Made by a program: the position numbers and the translations under genes
Assembly (NCBI GenBank): GCA_039105265.1
Contig: JAPFFF010000003.1
Span: 1,240,001 to 1,304,000, forward strand
Origin: Tritrichomonas musculus
Lineage: Eukaryota > Parabasalia > Tritrichomonadida > Tritrichomonadidae
Length of the DNA: 64,000 nt
Direction: 5' to 3'
Notes under the pieces: generated by a model
The model's input: the letters and a program-made list of their open reading frames with translations, nothing else
Database searches by the model: none
Told to the model about the DNA's origin: nothing
Shown: one piece after another, positions 9,869 through 18,422 of the stretch
Numbering within the stretch: position 1 is the stretch's first letter
Layout: each line of letters starts with the position of its first letter

Positions 9869-10108
9869 ATGTCTCAAGAACAGCCCGCTCTCCTCCCTCT
9901 CAAAAACTGGCACGGTAGAAAAACTTTTGCCACACCTACTCTGAAACAACTGAAATCTCGTCTTCAATATTATCGAAGAATATTGAGCCAAACACCTCCC
10001 ACGGACCCTAAAAAAATAGCAAAAAGAGAGAAGATTCAACGAAAATATGACAGAGATATGAAGGTAAGAAATCTGTTGAACAGAGCTGTTAGCAATCTTT
10101 ACTCCTGA
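9869..10108 (+). CDS. Small basic Maverick protein, unknown
   Basis: A 79-residue protein rich in K and R, with helical segments around LKQLKSRLQYYRRI and KKIAKREKIQRKYDRD. No family recognised. Strong positive charge and small size would suit DNA binding or condensation, as with core proteins of adenovirus-like particles, but this is inference. It starts 17 bp from the divergent integrase and is followed 21 bp later by the ARILSSE gene on the same strand. Mav-2 has small charged proteins at the equivalent place beside its ARILSSE gene (39915 and 40197), though without clear sequence identity. Confidence 0.6.
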   Translation: MSQEQPALLPLKNWHGRKTFATPTLKQLKSRLQYYRRILSQTPPTDPKKIAKREKIQRKYDRDMKVRNLLNRAVSNLYS

Positions 10109-10129
10109 AAATTTTTTGTTATTCAAATA

Positions 10130-10636
10130 ATGTCTGGAACTCTCCGACAAGCTCGTATACTGTCATCAGAAGCAAAAAGCAAGAACAATACATCAATTTC
10201 GCAAGAACAGAATACCAATATACAGATTAATTATCCCAATGTCCCTCAACTTAACACCTCAAAAACAGTCTCTCGAAGCAATAGTTTGTCTGATTTAAAG
10301 AACTACAATCAGCTTGACTCCCTTGAGCAAAAAAATAAATTTCTTGAAATGCTCGTTTCTGTCTATGAGGACAATCCACTAAAAGTGAATTCTTATCTCG
10401 TTTGTAATACCACGTCTCTCATGAATATGATTAAACTCTTGACTGACGCAGATAAAGTCGAATTAGTATTGAACGAAGATATCGCCTGTAATTCCTGTTG
10501 TTCTTCAGATAAATTGATATATATTTCGAAGATTCTCATAACGAAAAACAACAAGACAGAAGACATGAAATATGCCTACAATGACATTTACTCACAGTTC
10601 ATAAAATATGGCATATCGCTTAAAATAGCGGTATGA
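10130..10636 (+). CDS. Conserved Maverick ARILSSE protein, unknown function (Mav-1)
   Basis: This 168-residue protein has a clear homologue in Mav-2 (40499-41104). Both open with a short head containing ARILSSE, then a QEQNTN tract and a disordered linker, and end in a conserved domain of about 100 residues. The domain carries KFLE.L.S.YE.NPL.VN, YLVC, LTDADKVEL and a C-terminal YN D.Y.Q, YGISLK pattern. A CxxCC cluster in Mav-1 is CTGC in Mav-2 and may bind metal. Conservation in two otherwise diverged elements shows a core role. An internal capsid or genome-bound protein is possible; no known family was recognised. Confidence 0.75.
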   Translation: MSGTLRQARILSSEAKSKNNTSISQEQNTNIQINYPNVPQLNTSKTVSRSNSLSDLKNYNQLDSLEQKNKFLEMLVSVYEDNPLKVNSYLVCNTTSLMNMIKLLTDADKVELVLNEDIACNSCCSSDKLIYISKILITKNNKTEDMKYAYNDIYSQFIKYGISLKIAV

Positions 10637-10679
10637 CTGCAACAAAGTTGCCGGCGTATCACTCAAAATATGTGTTTAA

Positions 10680-13589
10680 TTAGCGCATGAAAATAGCCAA
10701 TGTATGTTCGTTTATTTTTGCACTGACTGTTCCCACAATACTTTGTTGAATCTTCAAAGTCATTCCTAAATCCTCATCCAAAATCCTTCCATCATATAGA
10801 ATTACATCTCCTATTTGATACAAATTGGCGTCATCGCAAGCAAAAAGAACGTCTCCGTGTGAAGCGAATTTGACGCATCCGTTTTCTGAATCTACCTCTA
10901 CTATAACACCAACAAATTCCTTCCATGAACCGTCTATGATTACAGAGCAAATACAGTCTGTGGTGTCTTCTGCAGTCGAACTGACGAACATATTTTTTTG
11001 TTGGTCTCTTTTATACACATGACCTGATAAAAATACCGGTTTTCCAATCTTATAGTCTGATATTTCTTCGCCCGCTTCTATCGGGGCATAATGAGTAATT
11101 GTATTTGAGCCGTTTGATGTTATTGTGCCGTTGACAGATAAATTTGAATCAATTTTTGTATTTCTTGCAGTACCAAACATCTGAAATGACTGAAATTTAT
11201 AACCATCAACATATATATCCAAATTCCCAGTATTAGCAAATTTTGACGATTTATATTCAAAATCAGTATTATATACATCATTATATCCAAAACTAATTGA
11301 AGTAATAACATTAGCATCAACAGAACTATAAAATTTAGCTATATTACTTGCTGGACAAGATATTTCTAACAAACTATTTTTCTCTACATATCCCGATAAA
11401 TCGACACTTTCTGGAATCTCACTCTTCACTTGCTCAATAGCACGGGTCAATTCTGATTTCTGAGCAAAATTATCATTCACATATTTCACCGAAGTAATCA
11501 AATTATCATTCACAGGTTGACTGCTGATTAATGTGATAGACGCATCATATATATTGGTTAGTGTATCGTCCGCGGCTCTCAATGATACAATACGTGTAGC
11601 TACACGAATATCTATTGATTCATCCCCGGAGGGGCTGAGAGCTTGCGCATCACTTGACTCACTACTTACTGATTTGTATATGAGATTTGCACCCTTTCGT
11701 CCAGAATACGTATATTCAGCTTCTTCATATGTTGTATCTTCGGCATTTCGTTTGAATTTTACGATTATATTTTTAGTTGTCAATACTCTTCTTATATATT
11801 CATCTGGGATTGCACAACCACTATCATTCTGTATACATTGAAATATGATTTGTTCTGGACTTTCATCAACAACATTCGAGTCTTTGATAAATGGTGATTC
11901 GATTTGTGCTCTAATGAAATTATATGCTATAGGATTACTGCTATGTGCTGCAATATACGATACATATACAATTTGTCCATCATCATGACGCCATATTATT
12001 GAATCAATGCGTTTACCAGTGCTATCATACCTGTCCATGCTGTCAAAAGTGCTAGTAGAACCAGTTGGTTTAAATATTACATCAATATGCATTATATCAT
12101 CATCTTGATTATCTCCCCAATTAGCATCAAATACCAAATGAACTCCAGCATTGGATAGTTTAGGGGTAATATATGCACCGTCATATAAGTTTGCTGGATA
12201 TTCAATACTTAATTCAGTACCATATAATGCAGTACTCAGTGTAGATTCATTAACCAAGTCTGTTGGAATCTCTGTTTTTAACGCATATTTTCCATCCGCT
12301 TCTTCCTTTGAAATATAACCCGATAAATCGACTGTTTTGAGCTGTTTCATGTGATTATCTATCAATTTTTTGACTGCCTTTGCTGTAATCAGCTGTTTGT
12401 TAGTCAGTTCTTCGCCCAACAAAATCGGTTTCTGTTCTTTTGTCATCGACATAATCCAAGCAGCTGAAGGACAATTTTCTGCATATACATCTAAATACGG
12501 AATATTTATCCGAAAATCTTCATACTCTCCGTCTATTTTAATCTCCTCATTGTCATCAACTCCATAACAAAGATATCGGAAACATTTCTTGTCAAACGCC
12601 TCTATTTCTTCAATAAATTCCAGTGCTGTTCGAATCTCTCTTGGAGCAGCAAGAACATCAACGTCCCGAACTATTGCCTCCGCTCCTTCCGAAACCTCTT
12701 CACCAGCAAAACAAAAGCTTTTTACCTTTGATATTCCCTTTGCCGCCAGCGATAAAAGCGCATTTGGACCGCCGACAAAATTTACTGTGGCACCAGCTAT
12801 ACACACAACATCTTTGATATAATCAAACCAATTTGTCTTGTTTTTCATATCGTTTAGTTGTTTTTGGAGGTTTGAATAAAGATTTTGCAGCTCAGATATT
12901 CTATTATTTGCTATATCTACTGTATTTCCCAAAGAATTTAGAACAAAAAGATGAGACTCAATATTTTCCCCAATAACAACGCCAGATGTCTGTATATTAC
13001 AGTTTGTGTATAAAGTACTACATGCTTCAGGTCTTGGTACGACAGAATAATACCCACATCCTGCCAAAAACTCAAAAGTATTTCCTCCTTCTTTATACGA
13101 AACATCTGGTATCGGAAAAATTACTTCTTTGTCTGAGGGCATATAAAGTATCAGTCCATAAGGAGGATTCCCAATATCTATTCGGCTATTGTAGTGGAAA
13201 GGAATATATTTATAACAATTTTCTGAAACAACTTTATAGCACGATTCTGACTCATAACTGCTATGAGAATACCCAAATTCCGAGGTATATTCTATTCCGT
13301 TTATATTTAGACTTGCCGAAAAATTGCATGACTCTTTCTTGGTACATTTCAGTAAAATTCCCCAATATCCGTCTTTATCTTCGTATTTTGCCACTTCGCA
13401 ATCGTTAAATGTACAAAGTCCTTTCTCAACAATGACTTCAAAAGGATTTTTGTCGGTATAATTGTGTGTCCAATTCCTTAGGACGTATCGATTTGTGTCG
13501 TTTTGCTCAATGAAAATTCCTTGATATGTATGTTTGAAGAACTCAGTTTCTCCTTTGATTGATTTGGAGCCAGGAATATTGTATGACAA
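10680..13589 (-). CDS. Fibre-like surface protein, main part (Mav-1)
   Basis: A long frame (969 codons) reads like a phage or adenovirus-type trimeric fibre. An N-terminal globular part is followed by a coiled-coil stretch (ISELQNLYSNLQKQLND), then repeated linkers such as ADGKYALKTEIPTDLV and KSELTRAIEQVKSEIP, typical of tail-fibre shafts. A C-terminal head contains GTITSNGSNTITHYAPIE and VFLSGHVYKRD. The head matches the Mav-2 fibre (25058-27253), in part almost base for base. Host-cell attachment is inferred from architecture only. The fibre region of Mav-1 looks broken, so this span may not be a whole gene. It converges on the ARILSSE gene 43 bp away. Confidence 0.7.
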   Translation of the reverse strand: MSYNIPGSKSIKGETEFFKHTYQGIFIEQNDTNRYVLRNWTHNYTDKNPFEVIVEKGLCTFNDCEVAKYEDKDGYWGILLKCTKKESCNFSASLNINGIEYTSEFGYSHSSYESESCYKVVSENCYKYIPFHYNSRIDIGNPPYGLILYMPSDKEVIFPIPDVSYKEGGNTFEFLAGCGYYSVVPRPEACSTLYTNCNIQTSGVVIGENIESHLFVLNSLGNTVDIANNRISELQNLYSNLQKQLNDMKNKTNWFDYIKDVVCIAGATVNFVGGPNALLSLAAKGISKVKSFCFAGEEVSEGAEAIVRDVDVLAAPREIRTALEFIEEIEAFDKKCFRYLCYGVDDNEEIKIDGEYEDFRINIPYLDVYAENCPSAAWIMSMTKEQKPILLGEELTNKQLITAKAVKKLIDNHMKQLKTVDLSGYISKEEADGKYALKTEIPTDLVNESTLSTALYGTELSIEYPANLYDGAYITPKLSNAGVHLVFDANWGDNQDDDIMHIDVIFKPTGSTSTFDSMDRYDSTGKRIDSIIWRHDDGQIVYVSYIAAHSSNPIAYNFIRAQIESPFIKDSNVVDESPEQIIFQCIQNDSGCAIPDEYIRRVLTTKNIIVKFKRNAEDTTYEEAEYTYSGRKGANLIYKSVSSESSDAQALSPSGDESIDIRVATRIVSLRAADDTLTNIYDASITLISSQPVNDNLITSVKYVNDNFAQKSELTRAIEQVKSEIPESVDLSGYVEKNSLLEISCPASNIAKFYSSVDANVITSISFGYNDVYNTDFEYKSSKFANTGNLDIYVDGYKFQSFQMFGTARNTKIDSNLSVNGTITSNGSNTITHYAPIEAGEEISDYKIGKPVFLSGHVYKRDQQKNMFVSSTAEDTTDCICSVIIDGSWKEFVGVIVEVDSENGCVKFASHGDVLFACDDANLYQIGDVILYDGRILDEDLGMTLKIQQSIVGTVSAKINEHTLAIFMR

Positions 13590-13709
13590 ATTATTGCCGA
13601 CCCATTCATTATTTTGCTTTGTGAGTTTGAAATCTGTACCAAATACATCATCATGGAACTCAAAAGTTTGTCCATCTAAGAGCTTGTCAAATTCCTCTGT
13701 TCCGGGAAT

Positions 13710-14471
13710 TTAGCCCCTATCAGCATAATAATATTGTTCATTTTCTGTGGTCCCAAACGACTTCATCTCATAGAAATTCGGTAAAGGAGAAGTATAAAGT
13801 TTGAGACAATTTTCTGCATCGACATTATTACATTTGATATTTATGAGGTTAGATTCCTTGTTTGAAATATATTGCTTCACTCTTCCTGTGAAATTTATTC
13901 TCATGAAACCAGAAGTAAAGAGGTCAAAAGGATTGTCTAGAGATTCCTTACTCATATAAATTCTGGCAGATAATTCGTTTTCAATATAGGAAATTGCGTT
14001 ATTTGAGTCAATTTTGGGATTCGTAAATTTGCCGTTTTTTGCGTCTATTTTTGCTTCACCAAACGTTGAACAGTTTATTGTAAAAACATCTCCTGAATAG
14101 TCAGACGGTATATCTATTTTAATTTCCAAAATATTGTATTCGCCTGTTTCACAGGAGTCATCTGAGATGCCGTCATTTTCTGCTTTCAACAAGGAGTTTA
14201 AATCAAGGGAATAGGTGTCAAGACCATCTTCAAATGATAATTCATTAACTGAACCAGGAGACATTTCCAAAGAGGTTATTCGTTCTTCATGGTTGATTAA
14301 TTGAGATTTCAGAGAGATTCCTCCCAAATTTATATCTTCTCCAACGGTCAAATCTTGTTCGATATCAGCTGTTTTGGCGTTTATTTCATCACAGTTTATT
14401 GAGGAAGTATTCTTTGAACCACCTATAAATGCACCGTCTAAAGCGTTCTGTTTAGTCAGTATTGCTGTCAT
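13710..14471 (-). CDS. Fibre-region N-terminal-type part (Mav-1)
   Basis: About 253 residues from the ATG at 14471. The opening TKQNALDGAFIGGSKNTSS and a heptad stretch (INHEERITSLE) resemble the base of a fibre or baseplate-like protein, and later strands are beta-rich with many S, N and D residues. It lies on the same strand as and directly upstream of the fibre main part. The region looks broken. The start lies 14 bp from the divergent gene at 14486. No database family recognised. Confidence 0.55.
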   Translation of the reverse strand: MTAILTKQNALDGAFIGGSKNTSSINCDEINAKTADIEQDLTVGEDINLGGISLKSQLINHEERITSLEMSPGSVNELSFEDGLDTYSLDLNSLLKAENDGISDDSCETGEYNILEIKIDIPSDYSGDVFTINCSTFGEAKIDAKNGKFTNPKIDSNNAISYIENELSARIYMSKESLDNPFDLFTSGFMRINFTGRVKQYISNKESNLINIKCNNVDAENCLKLYTSPLPNFYEMKSFGTTENEQYYYADRG

Positions 14472-14485
14472 TTTTCTCAAAATAA
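14472..14485. promoter_or_regulatory. 14-bp divergent start-codon gap
   Basis: Between the ATG at 14471 (minus) and the ATG at 14486 (plus) there are only 14 bases, TTTTCTCAAAATAA. It is one of four such gaps in the two Mavericks. Confidence 0.5.
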
Positions 14486-14818
14486 ATGCCCAAGACATAC
14501 TTCATTACCAAAAAGTACAACAATATTTTGCCCTCAGAATTCACAAATTCATTGAATAAACGATATATTTCCTTCCAATTTTGTCGAGCCACCAGTAATG
14601 GATATCTGGACGGAGAAACAGAAATGCACGCTTCATTTATTCAAAGAGATGAGTACGAAGATTCTCTTGTCTGGTACGCCAATTTGACTCCTCCGGACGA
14701 TAATAGGAAATACGAATTTGTCGGGACAAAAAGAGAGTTTAGGATATGGTTCACAGACGCAGAAGGGAACGAAATAAAGCCTGACAATTTCACTGTTTTC
14801 TTGAAGTTAGAGTACTGA
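14486..14818 (+). CDS. Short conserved Maverick protein, candidate minor capsid component (Mav-1)
   Basis: The 110-residue protein is homologous to the 125-residue Mav-2 protein at 35021. Shared features are an N-terminal LPSEF..S.NK.YI, a central acidic strand pair, and a C-terminal KYEF.G..R.FKIWFTD..GN.I.P..F signature. The predicted fold is mostly beta and the C-terminal phrase resembles the last strands of viral jelly-roll proteins. In Mav-1 it sits between the fibre and the capsid-like gene, which supports a structural role. A penton-type or other minor capsid role is inference. Confidence 0.65.
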   Translation: MPKTYFITKKYNNILPSEFTNSLNKRYISFQFCRATSNGYLDGETEMHASFIQRDEYEDSLVWYANLTPPDDNRKYEFVGTKREFRIWFTDAEGNEIKPDNFTVFLKLEY

Positions 14819-14846
14819 TACAAAAAAATATTTTTACTGTTTTTTT

Positions 14847-16004
14847 TTACTCATAACCTGATGGAATGCCTGTTTGATAATATTCTACTCCATTAACGCT
14901 CCAAGTGAAATATGTATCAGAACAAATCCAGGCTTCTGGTGACGGAGGATGCATGTTGGGATATTCTGGGTCGGGAATAAAGTATGTGTCATCATCCCCA
15001 CGATACATTGGCTGACCTCTGAACGTAACGGTTATTGAAGTACTTCCAGTATCTATTCCGTCAAATACATAGCCTGCATTGCTCCTTTCGAGTTGGAAAT
15101 TTATACCAAAAGATGTTCCGTCAGAGCGGCAATTTGTATATCGTTTTCCTGTTGCTGGGTCGTTTAATGGTTGCGTGAAAGAGTCTTCAAATTCTTGTGT
15201 GGCTTCTAAGGCTCCATCTAGTTCGTTTGCGATAAGCTGATGTTGATAAAATCTTGCAGCACAAGTATTGGCGAATTCTGTGTCTGGATATGTTCTTTTA
15301 TTGACTACAAGCTGGACATTTTGATACATAATATTGTCGAAACAAGTAATGTCAGCAGGAGATTTTGGAAACATCATTGTGATATTTGTCGCATTTCTCA
15401 ATGGAATTGACTTACTGATTTCGAGACCATTTACTTTGGCAGTTCCTTCGAATATTTCTCTTGTAAGCTCCTGAGATGGAATCAATAAAGGAGTCTGTAA
15501 TTCTCTGACAAGTCCTTGATAAACATCTGGTTTGAGACCAAAACCTGCCAAATTTGAACGACCTAATTGAATAGTTCCTCCAAGGACATCCAAAGTAATT
15601 TTTTCTGTTTTGAGATTTATATTGTCCGATTTTGTTGTGGCAAGTAAGGCTCCTTTCAATTCACTTTTGATAATTTTGACAGTATCTCCTGGATCCAATG
15701 GTTTGTCTGGATTAGCTGCTGCGATTAATTCTGCAAATTCTCTTTTATTGACATCATCTCTTGTAACTCCATATTTTGTAAATTCTTCGTCAGTATATCC
15801 GAAATCAATTGTTGGATGTTCCAAAACATCGTCATCATAGACATTTGCTCCTTTGTATCTTTGGTACTCGATATGAAGTTTTTGTGAAGGAGTTGGTTTG
15901 GCAGAATAATGAGACACTATGACAGACGGACGGCCTATTTGAGTGAATTTTCTTGATATTGGGATGACAGCAGGCATTTCTTCAGCAATTTCTTTGTCTT
16001 CCAA
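14847..16004 (-). CDS. Major capsid-like protein, C-terminal part (Mav-1)
   Basis: 385 codons match the second half of the Mav-2 capsid-like protein (36953-39010). Shared landmarks are MFPKS...FDNIMYQN, TEFANTCAARFYQHQ, EFEDS(F/M)T.P.NDP..G.RY.N, ERS.A.Y.(F/Y)DG.D and a final FTWSVNGVEY. These fit the second jelly roll of a double-jelly-roll Maverick major capsid protein. Before it comes an inserted domain (YTDEEFTKYGVTRDDV...ANPDKPLDPGD) also seen in Mav-2. The Mav-1 capsid region looks broken, so this span is one part of it. Confidence 0.72.
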   Translation of the reverse strand: MEDKEIAEEMPAVIPISRKFTQIGRPSVIVSHYSAKPTPSQKLHIEYQRYKGANVYDDDVLEHPTIDFGYTDEEFTKYGVTRDDVNKREFAELIAAANPDKPLDPGDTVKIIKSELKGALLATTKSDNINLKTEKITLDVLGGTIQLGRSNLAGFGLKPDVYQGLVRELQTPLLIPSQELTREIFEGTAKVNGLEISKSIPLRNATNITMMFPKSPADITCFDNIMYQNVQLVVNKRTYPDTEFANTCAARFYQHQLIANELDGALEATQEFEDSFTQPLNDPATGKRYTNCRSDGTSFGINFQLERSNAGYVFDGIDTGSTSITVTFRGQPMYRGDDDTYFIPDPEYPNMHPPSPEAWICSDTYFTWSVNGVEYYQTGIPSGYE

Positions 16005-16007
16005 AAA

Positions 16008-16736
16008 TTATAGAGTTTCCTTAACGATATTTGGATTGATTTGTGCCCAGACAAGAGCGCGTAAAGATGTTTTGACCTCTTCTTCTATCTCTCCACAAAT
16101 TGCGTTTGGATATAACTGCCATGCCTGAAGAGCAAGTTGGTCGACAAATGGGATGGTTAATTCAATGGTAAATTTATGTGGTTGGCCGTCTGCAATATCC
16201 TTTAAATCGACATAACAACCGCATACCGATGGGGAGAATTGACTGACATTTTCCCAAGTTGAATGAGAATATTTTGATGTTGCTTTTGCATCACGAGGTT
16301 TGATGGAGTTATAGGCGAAAGATTCTCTTTGGAGTTCGTCTTGTCGATATGCGCCCAAAAGTTTATCATTTATCCAGAAGCGACAATCTTCATAAAATTC
16401 TACAGAATTCTTGAATCCGACAAATATTTTCATCAATCCATTTGTGTCTGCAGATACGTCAATGGGCTGGGACAATTTAATGATGAAATCAAGGAGAATT
16501 GTGGTAAAAGACTTCTCAATTTGAGTGATTGTATGGCCGGAATGAGATAATTTGATACGTGTTTTTGTGCCGACTGGGAGTGGGGCGTCTTTGTCTTTGA
16601 ACTCTTCCAAGACGAAAGAAAATGTATTATCTCCTCCATTTCTTTGAATGAGATTTCGTAATTTTGACTGGAAAAATGAGAGAACATCGCCTTCATCATT
16701 TCCTAAATTTTTGGTCTGTGCGTTGTAGTAGGTCAT
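16008..16736 (-). CDS. Major capsid-like protein, N-terminal part (Mav-1)
   Basis: 242 codons match the first ~280 residues of the Mav-2 capsid-like protein. Landmarks are FSFVLEEFKD.DAP, THKI-type strand LSHSGHTITQIEKSF, VGFKNSVEFYEDCRFWIND, RESFAYNSIKPRDA, HSTWENVSQFS and PFVDQLALQAWQLYPNAICG. The pattern of beta strands suits the first jelly roll of a Maverick major capsid protein. The ATG at 16736 is 64 bp from the divergent small capsid-associated gene at 16801. The region looks broken. Confidence 0.72.
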   Translation of the reverse strand: MTYYNAQTKNLGNDEGDVLSFFQSKLRNLIQRNGGDNTFSFVLEEFKDKDAPLPVGTKTRIKLSHSGHTITQIEKSFTTILLDFIIKLSQPIDVSADTNGLMKIFVGFKNSVEFYEDCRFWINDKLLGAYRQDELQRESFAYNSIKPRDAKATSKYSHSTWENVSQFSPSVCGCYVDLKDIADGQPHKFTIELTIPFVDQLALQAWQLYPNAICGEIEEEVKTSLRALVWAQINPNIVKETL

Positions 16737-16800
16737 TTGATTTAATATAAAAATGACAATAAAGGAGTTGTAAAGTTTGTTATATGAACATTTTACTTAA

Positions 16801-17145
16801 ATGGAAATGGCATTCGGAAGTTGGTTTAAAAACATCATTAACGGAGCAAAAAACGTAATCGGAAAAGCATTACCGGTACTGAAAAAAGGTGCTGAAATCG
16901 TGTCAAAAGTCGCTCCAGTACTAGGTGGGGCGATAGGCGGACCTGTAGGAAATGTAATCAATAAAATAGGCGATTATGCAGGAAAATTTGCTGGAGGAAA
17001 TAAGGCGTTGGGAGTAAATGGCGCAGGTATAAGACAGACAAATAATAGTTGGTCTCAGCCTGTTAGCGGACCAGCCAACAGTGTTGGGGTCTCCTATGGA
17101 GCCTTAGGAAATCCAGGAAGATTTGATATTCCTTTGTTGAAATGA
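16801..17145 (+). CDS. Small amphipathic capsid-associated protein (Mav-1)
   Basis: A 114-residue protein with an amphipathic N-terminal helix (SWFKNIINGAKNVIGKALP), a VSKVAPVLGGAIGGPVGNVI hydrophobic G/V/A-rich stretch and a polar tail. Mav-2 has a 79-residue counterpart at 39052, with FKKMKNAFKSVGNTIKNVPK. In both elements it sits divergently beside the capsid-like gene. Small Maverick/Polinton proteins of this kind have been compared with adenovirus pVI/pX-type membrane-active or core proteins. That analogy rests on helix pattern and position, not on sequence identity. Confidence 0.68.
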   Translation: MEMAFGSWFKNIINGAKNVIGKALPVLKKGAEIVSKVAPVLGGAIGGPVGNVINKIGDYAGKFAGGNKALGVNGAGIRQTNNSWSQPVSGPANSVGVSYGALGNPGRFDIPLLK

Positions 17146-17186
17146 GTAAAAGAGAATGATATTAAGTGATTTTTATTGAAAAGGAA

Positions 17187-17558
17187 ATGAACGACATCAA
17201 AGTAATTGAACCAATCTCAAAGCATACGAAAGAGTTTGATACAGTTGATGAATTCAATTTATACTATAACAAGAATAAAGAAGAGATGGATACACTTACG
17301 ACGCATAAACTCAATAAATTATATCTCATAAAAGGGTATCGAATAACTAGAATCAAGAATGTGTTGAGTCTCAAAAAAATGAAGCAAAATTCACAATATG
17401 AAATTGACTTTGGCAACGAGCTAGATGAACTAAAAAAAGAGATACAATATATTCGCGAAATAGCGAAGTTGGTAGAACCAATGAAAGAGACAATAAATAA
17501 CATCATACATTTCTTAAATCCTCAGACTGAGATAGAAGTTTCTCCTCCCCAATCTTAA
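17187..17558 (+). CDS. Conserved small coiled-coil Maverick protein (Mav-1)
   Basis: From the ATG at 17187 the protein has 123 residues and aligns with the Mav-2 protein at 39418. Shared features are the opening (N/L)DIKVI.EI, the motif F.(T/S)(V/I)(D/E)EFNLYY.K.K, and a C-terminal coiled coil of E, K, L and I residues. An upstream GTG at 17166 is in frame but not matched by the Mav-2 protein, so the ATG is preferred. In both elements it follows the small amphipathic gene, suggesting a virion accessory or chaperone role. Its end overlaps the convergent ATPase gene by 4 bp. Confidence 0.7.
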   Translation: MNDIKVIEPISKHTKEFDTVDEFNLYYNKNKEEMDTLTTHKLNKLYLIKGYRITRIKNVLSLKKMKQNSQYEIDFGNELDELKKEIQYIREIAKLVEPMKETINNIIHFLNPQTEIEVSPPQS

Positions 17559-18373
17559 GATTGAGTCAGTAATGTATTGCCGCCGTCTGATACCTGTACA
17601 ATTAGGCAGGAATGAGAATCTGGATAATAATTTTTTTCTTCAGACAATTGCCTGTACAAATTGTAGAACTCCTCAAAGTCCAAATTACTTGCTGATTGGG
17701 AATAAATATAGTGAAGCTGTTGACGGTTGAAGCAAGGAAAAACGAACAAAGTTGTAATCTCATTTTTGATATGTGGTTTGATGCCTTTCCATCCTTGAAT
17801 CAATAAAAAGTAGGAAATATTTGTGTGTCTGCATCTTCGGAGCTGTTGAGAGAAAAACGATTCTTCGGACGAAAATAATTTGTTGTTTGAAATATCATCG
17901 AAAAGTATCAATGTATGGAGGAAATCTTTGCTGAAATCAGTAATATGAAGCACCTTAAACATATCATTTTTTTGTCCATCATCTAGTCGTTCTTCCAATC
18001 CTTCTCGCTTAACAAGATAGTAGAGGTTCTTTGCAGCAATTAATTCAGTGATAAAATCGACGGCCATCTTCTCGGAAACGGTAATATATGGTATTTTGAT
18101 GAGGTGTTTGAGAGATTGGAAACTCCTATCGTTTCCGTCGCCATTTTTCGTGATATAGATTAGTAAGTGGTGTGTTTTTATTAATCCTATTTTGATGATT
18201 TCTTGGAGAGCGATGACGGTTTTTCCAGAATTTTGTTTCCCGACGACGACATTTACAGAATTGTATTTTATATGAATATCTTCGTGTATGGGCTCTATTA
18301 AAGCACCCGATAAATTGTTTGCGTTTTGTTTCAGAGTTTCTGAGACAATAGAATTTATTACTTTTAAACTCAT
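17555..18373 (-). CDS. FtsK/HerA-like genome-packaging ATPase (Mav-1)
   Basis: A 272-residue P-loop ATPase of the family that packages DNA into Maverick, adenovirus-like and giant-virus capsids. Walker A is VVVGKQNSGKTV (about residues 42-53). Walker B is TLILFDDIS (about 154-162), followed by a sensor-like stretch LRRCRHTNISYFLLIQGWKGI that matches the Q-containing region of A32-type ATPases. The Mav-2 homologue is at 41250. It converges with the small coiled-coil gene with a 4-bp overlap. Confidence 0.87.
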   Translation of the reverse strand: MSLKVINSIVSETLKQNANNLSGALIEPIHEDIHIKYNSVNVVVGKQNSGKTVIALQEIIKIGLIKTHHLLIYITKNGDGNDRSFQSLKHLIKIPYITVSEKMAVDFITELIAAKNLYYLVKREGLEERLDDGQKNDMFKVLHITDFSKDFLHTLILFDDISNNKLFSSEESFFSQQLRRCRHTNISYFLLIQGWKGIKPHIKNEITTLFVFPCFNRQQLHYIYSQSASNLDFEEFYNLYRQLSEEKNYYPDSHSCLIVQVSDGGNTLLTQS

Positions 18374-18422
18374 TTATTCCCCAAAAGACTGCAAAAAAAT
18401 AAGTGAAGATTTATTGGATTTT

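Noticed and set aside
12589-13408. Plus-strand frames of 64-140 codons opposite the Mav-1 fibre
   Set aside because: They have shadow-type S/T-rich or K/Y-rich composition opposite a clear long frame and no start context.
10680-14471. Prophage or bacterial contamination suggested by the tail-fibre-like protein
   Set aside because: The gene lies inside a Maverick with eukaryotic-type target duplications, neighbours and codon use, and has a homologue in Mav-2.
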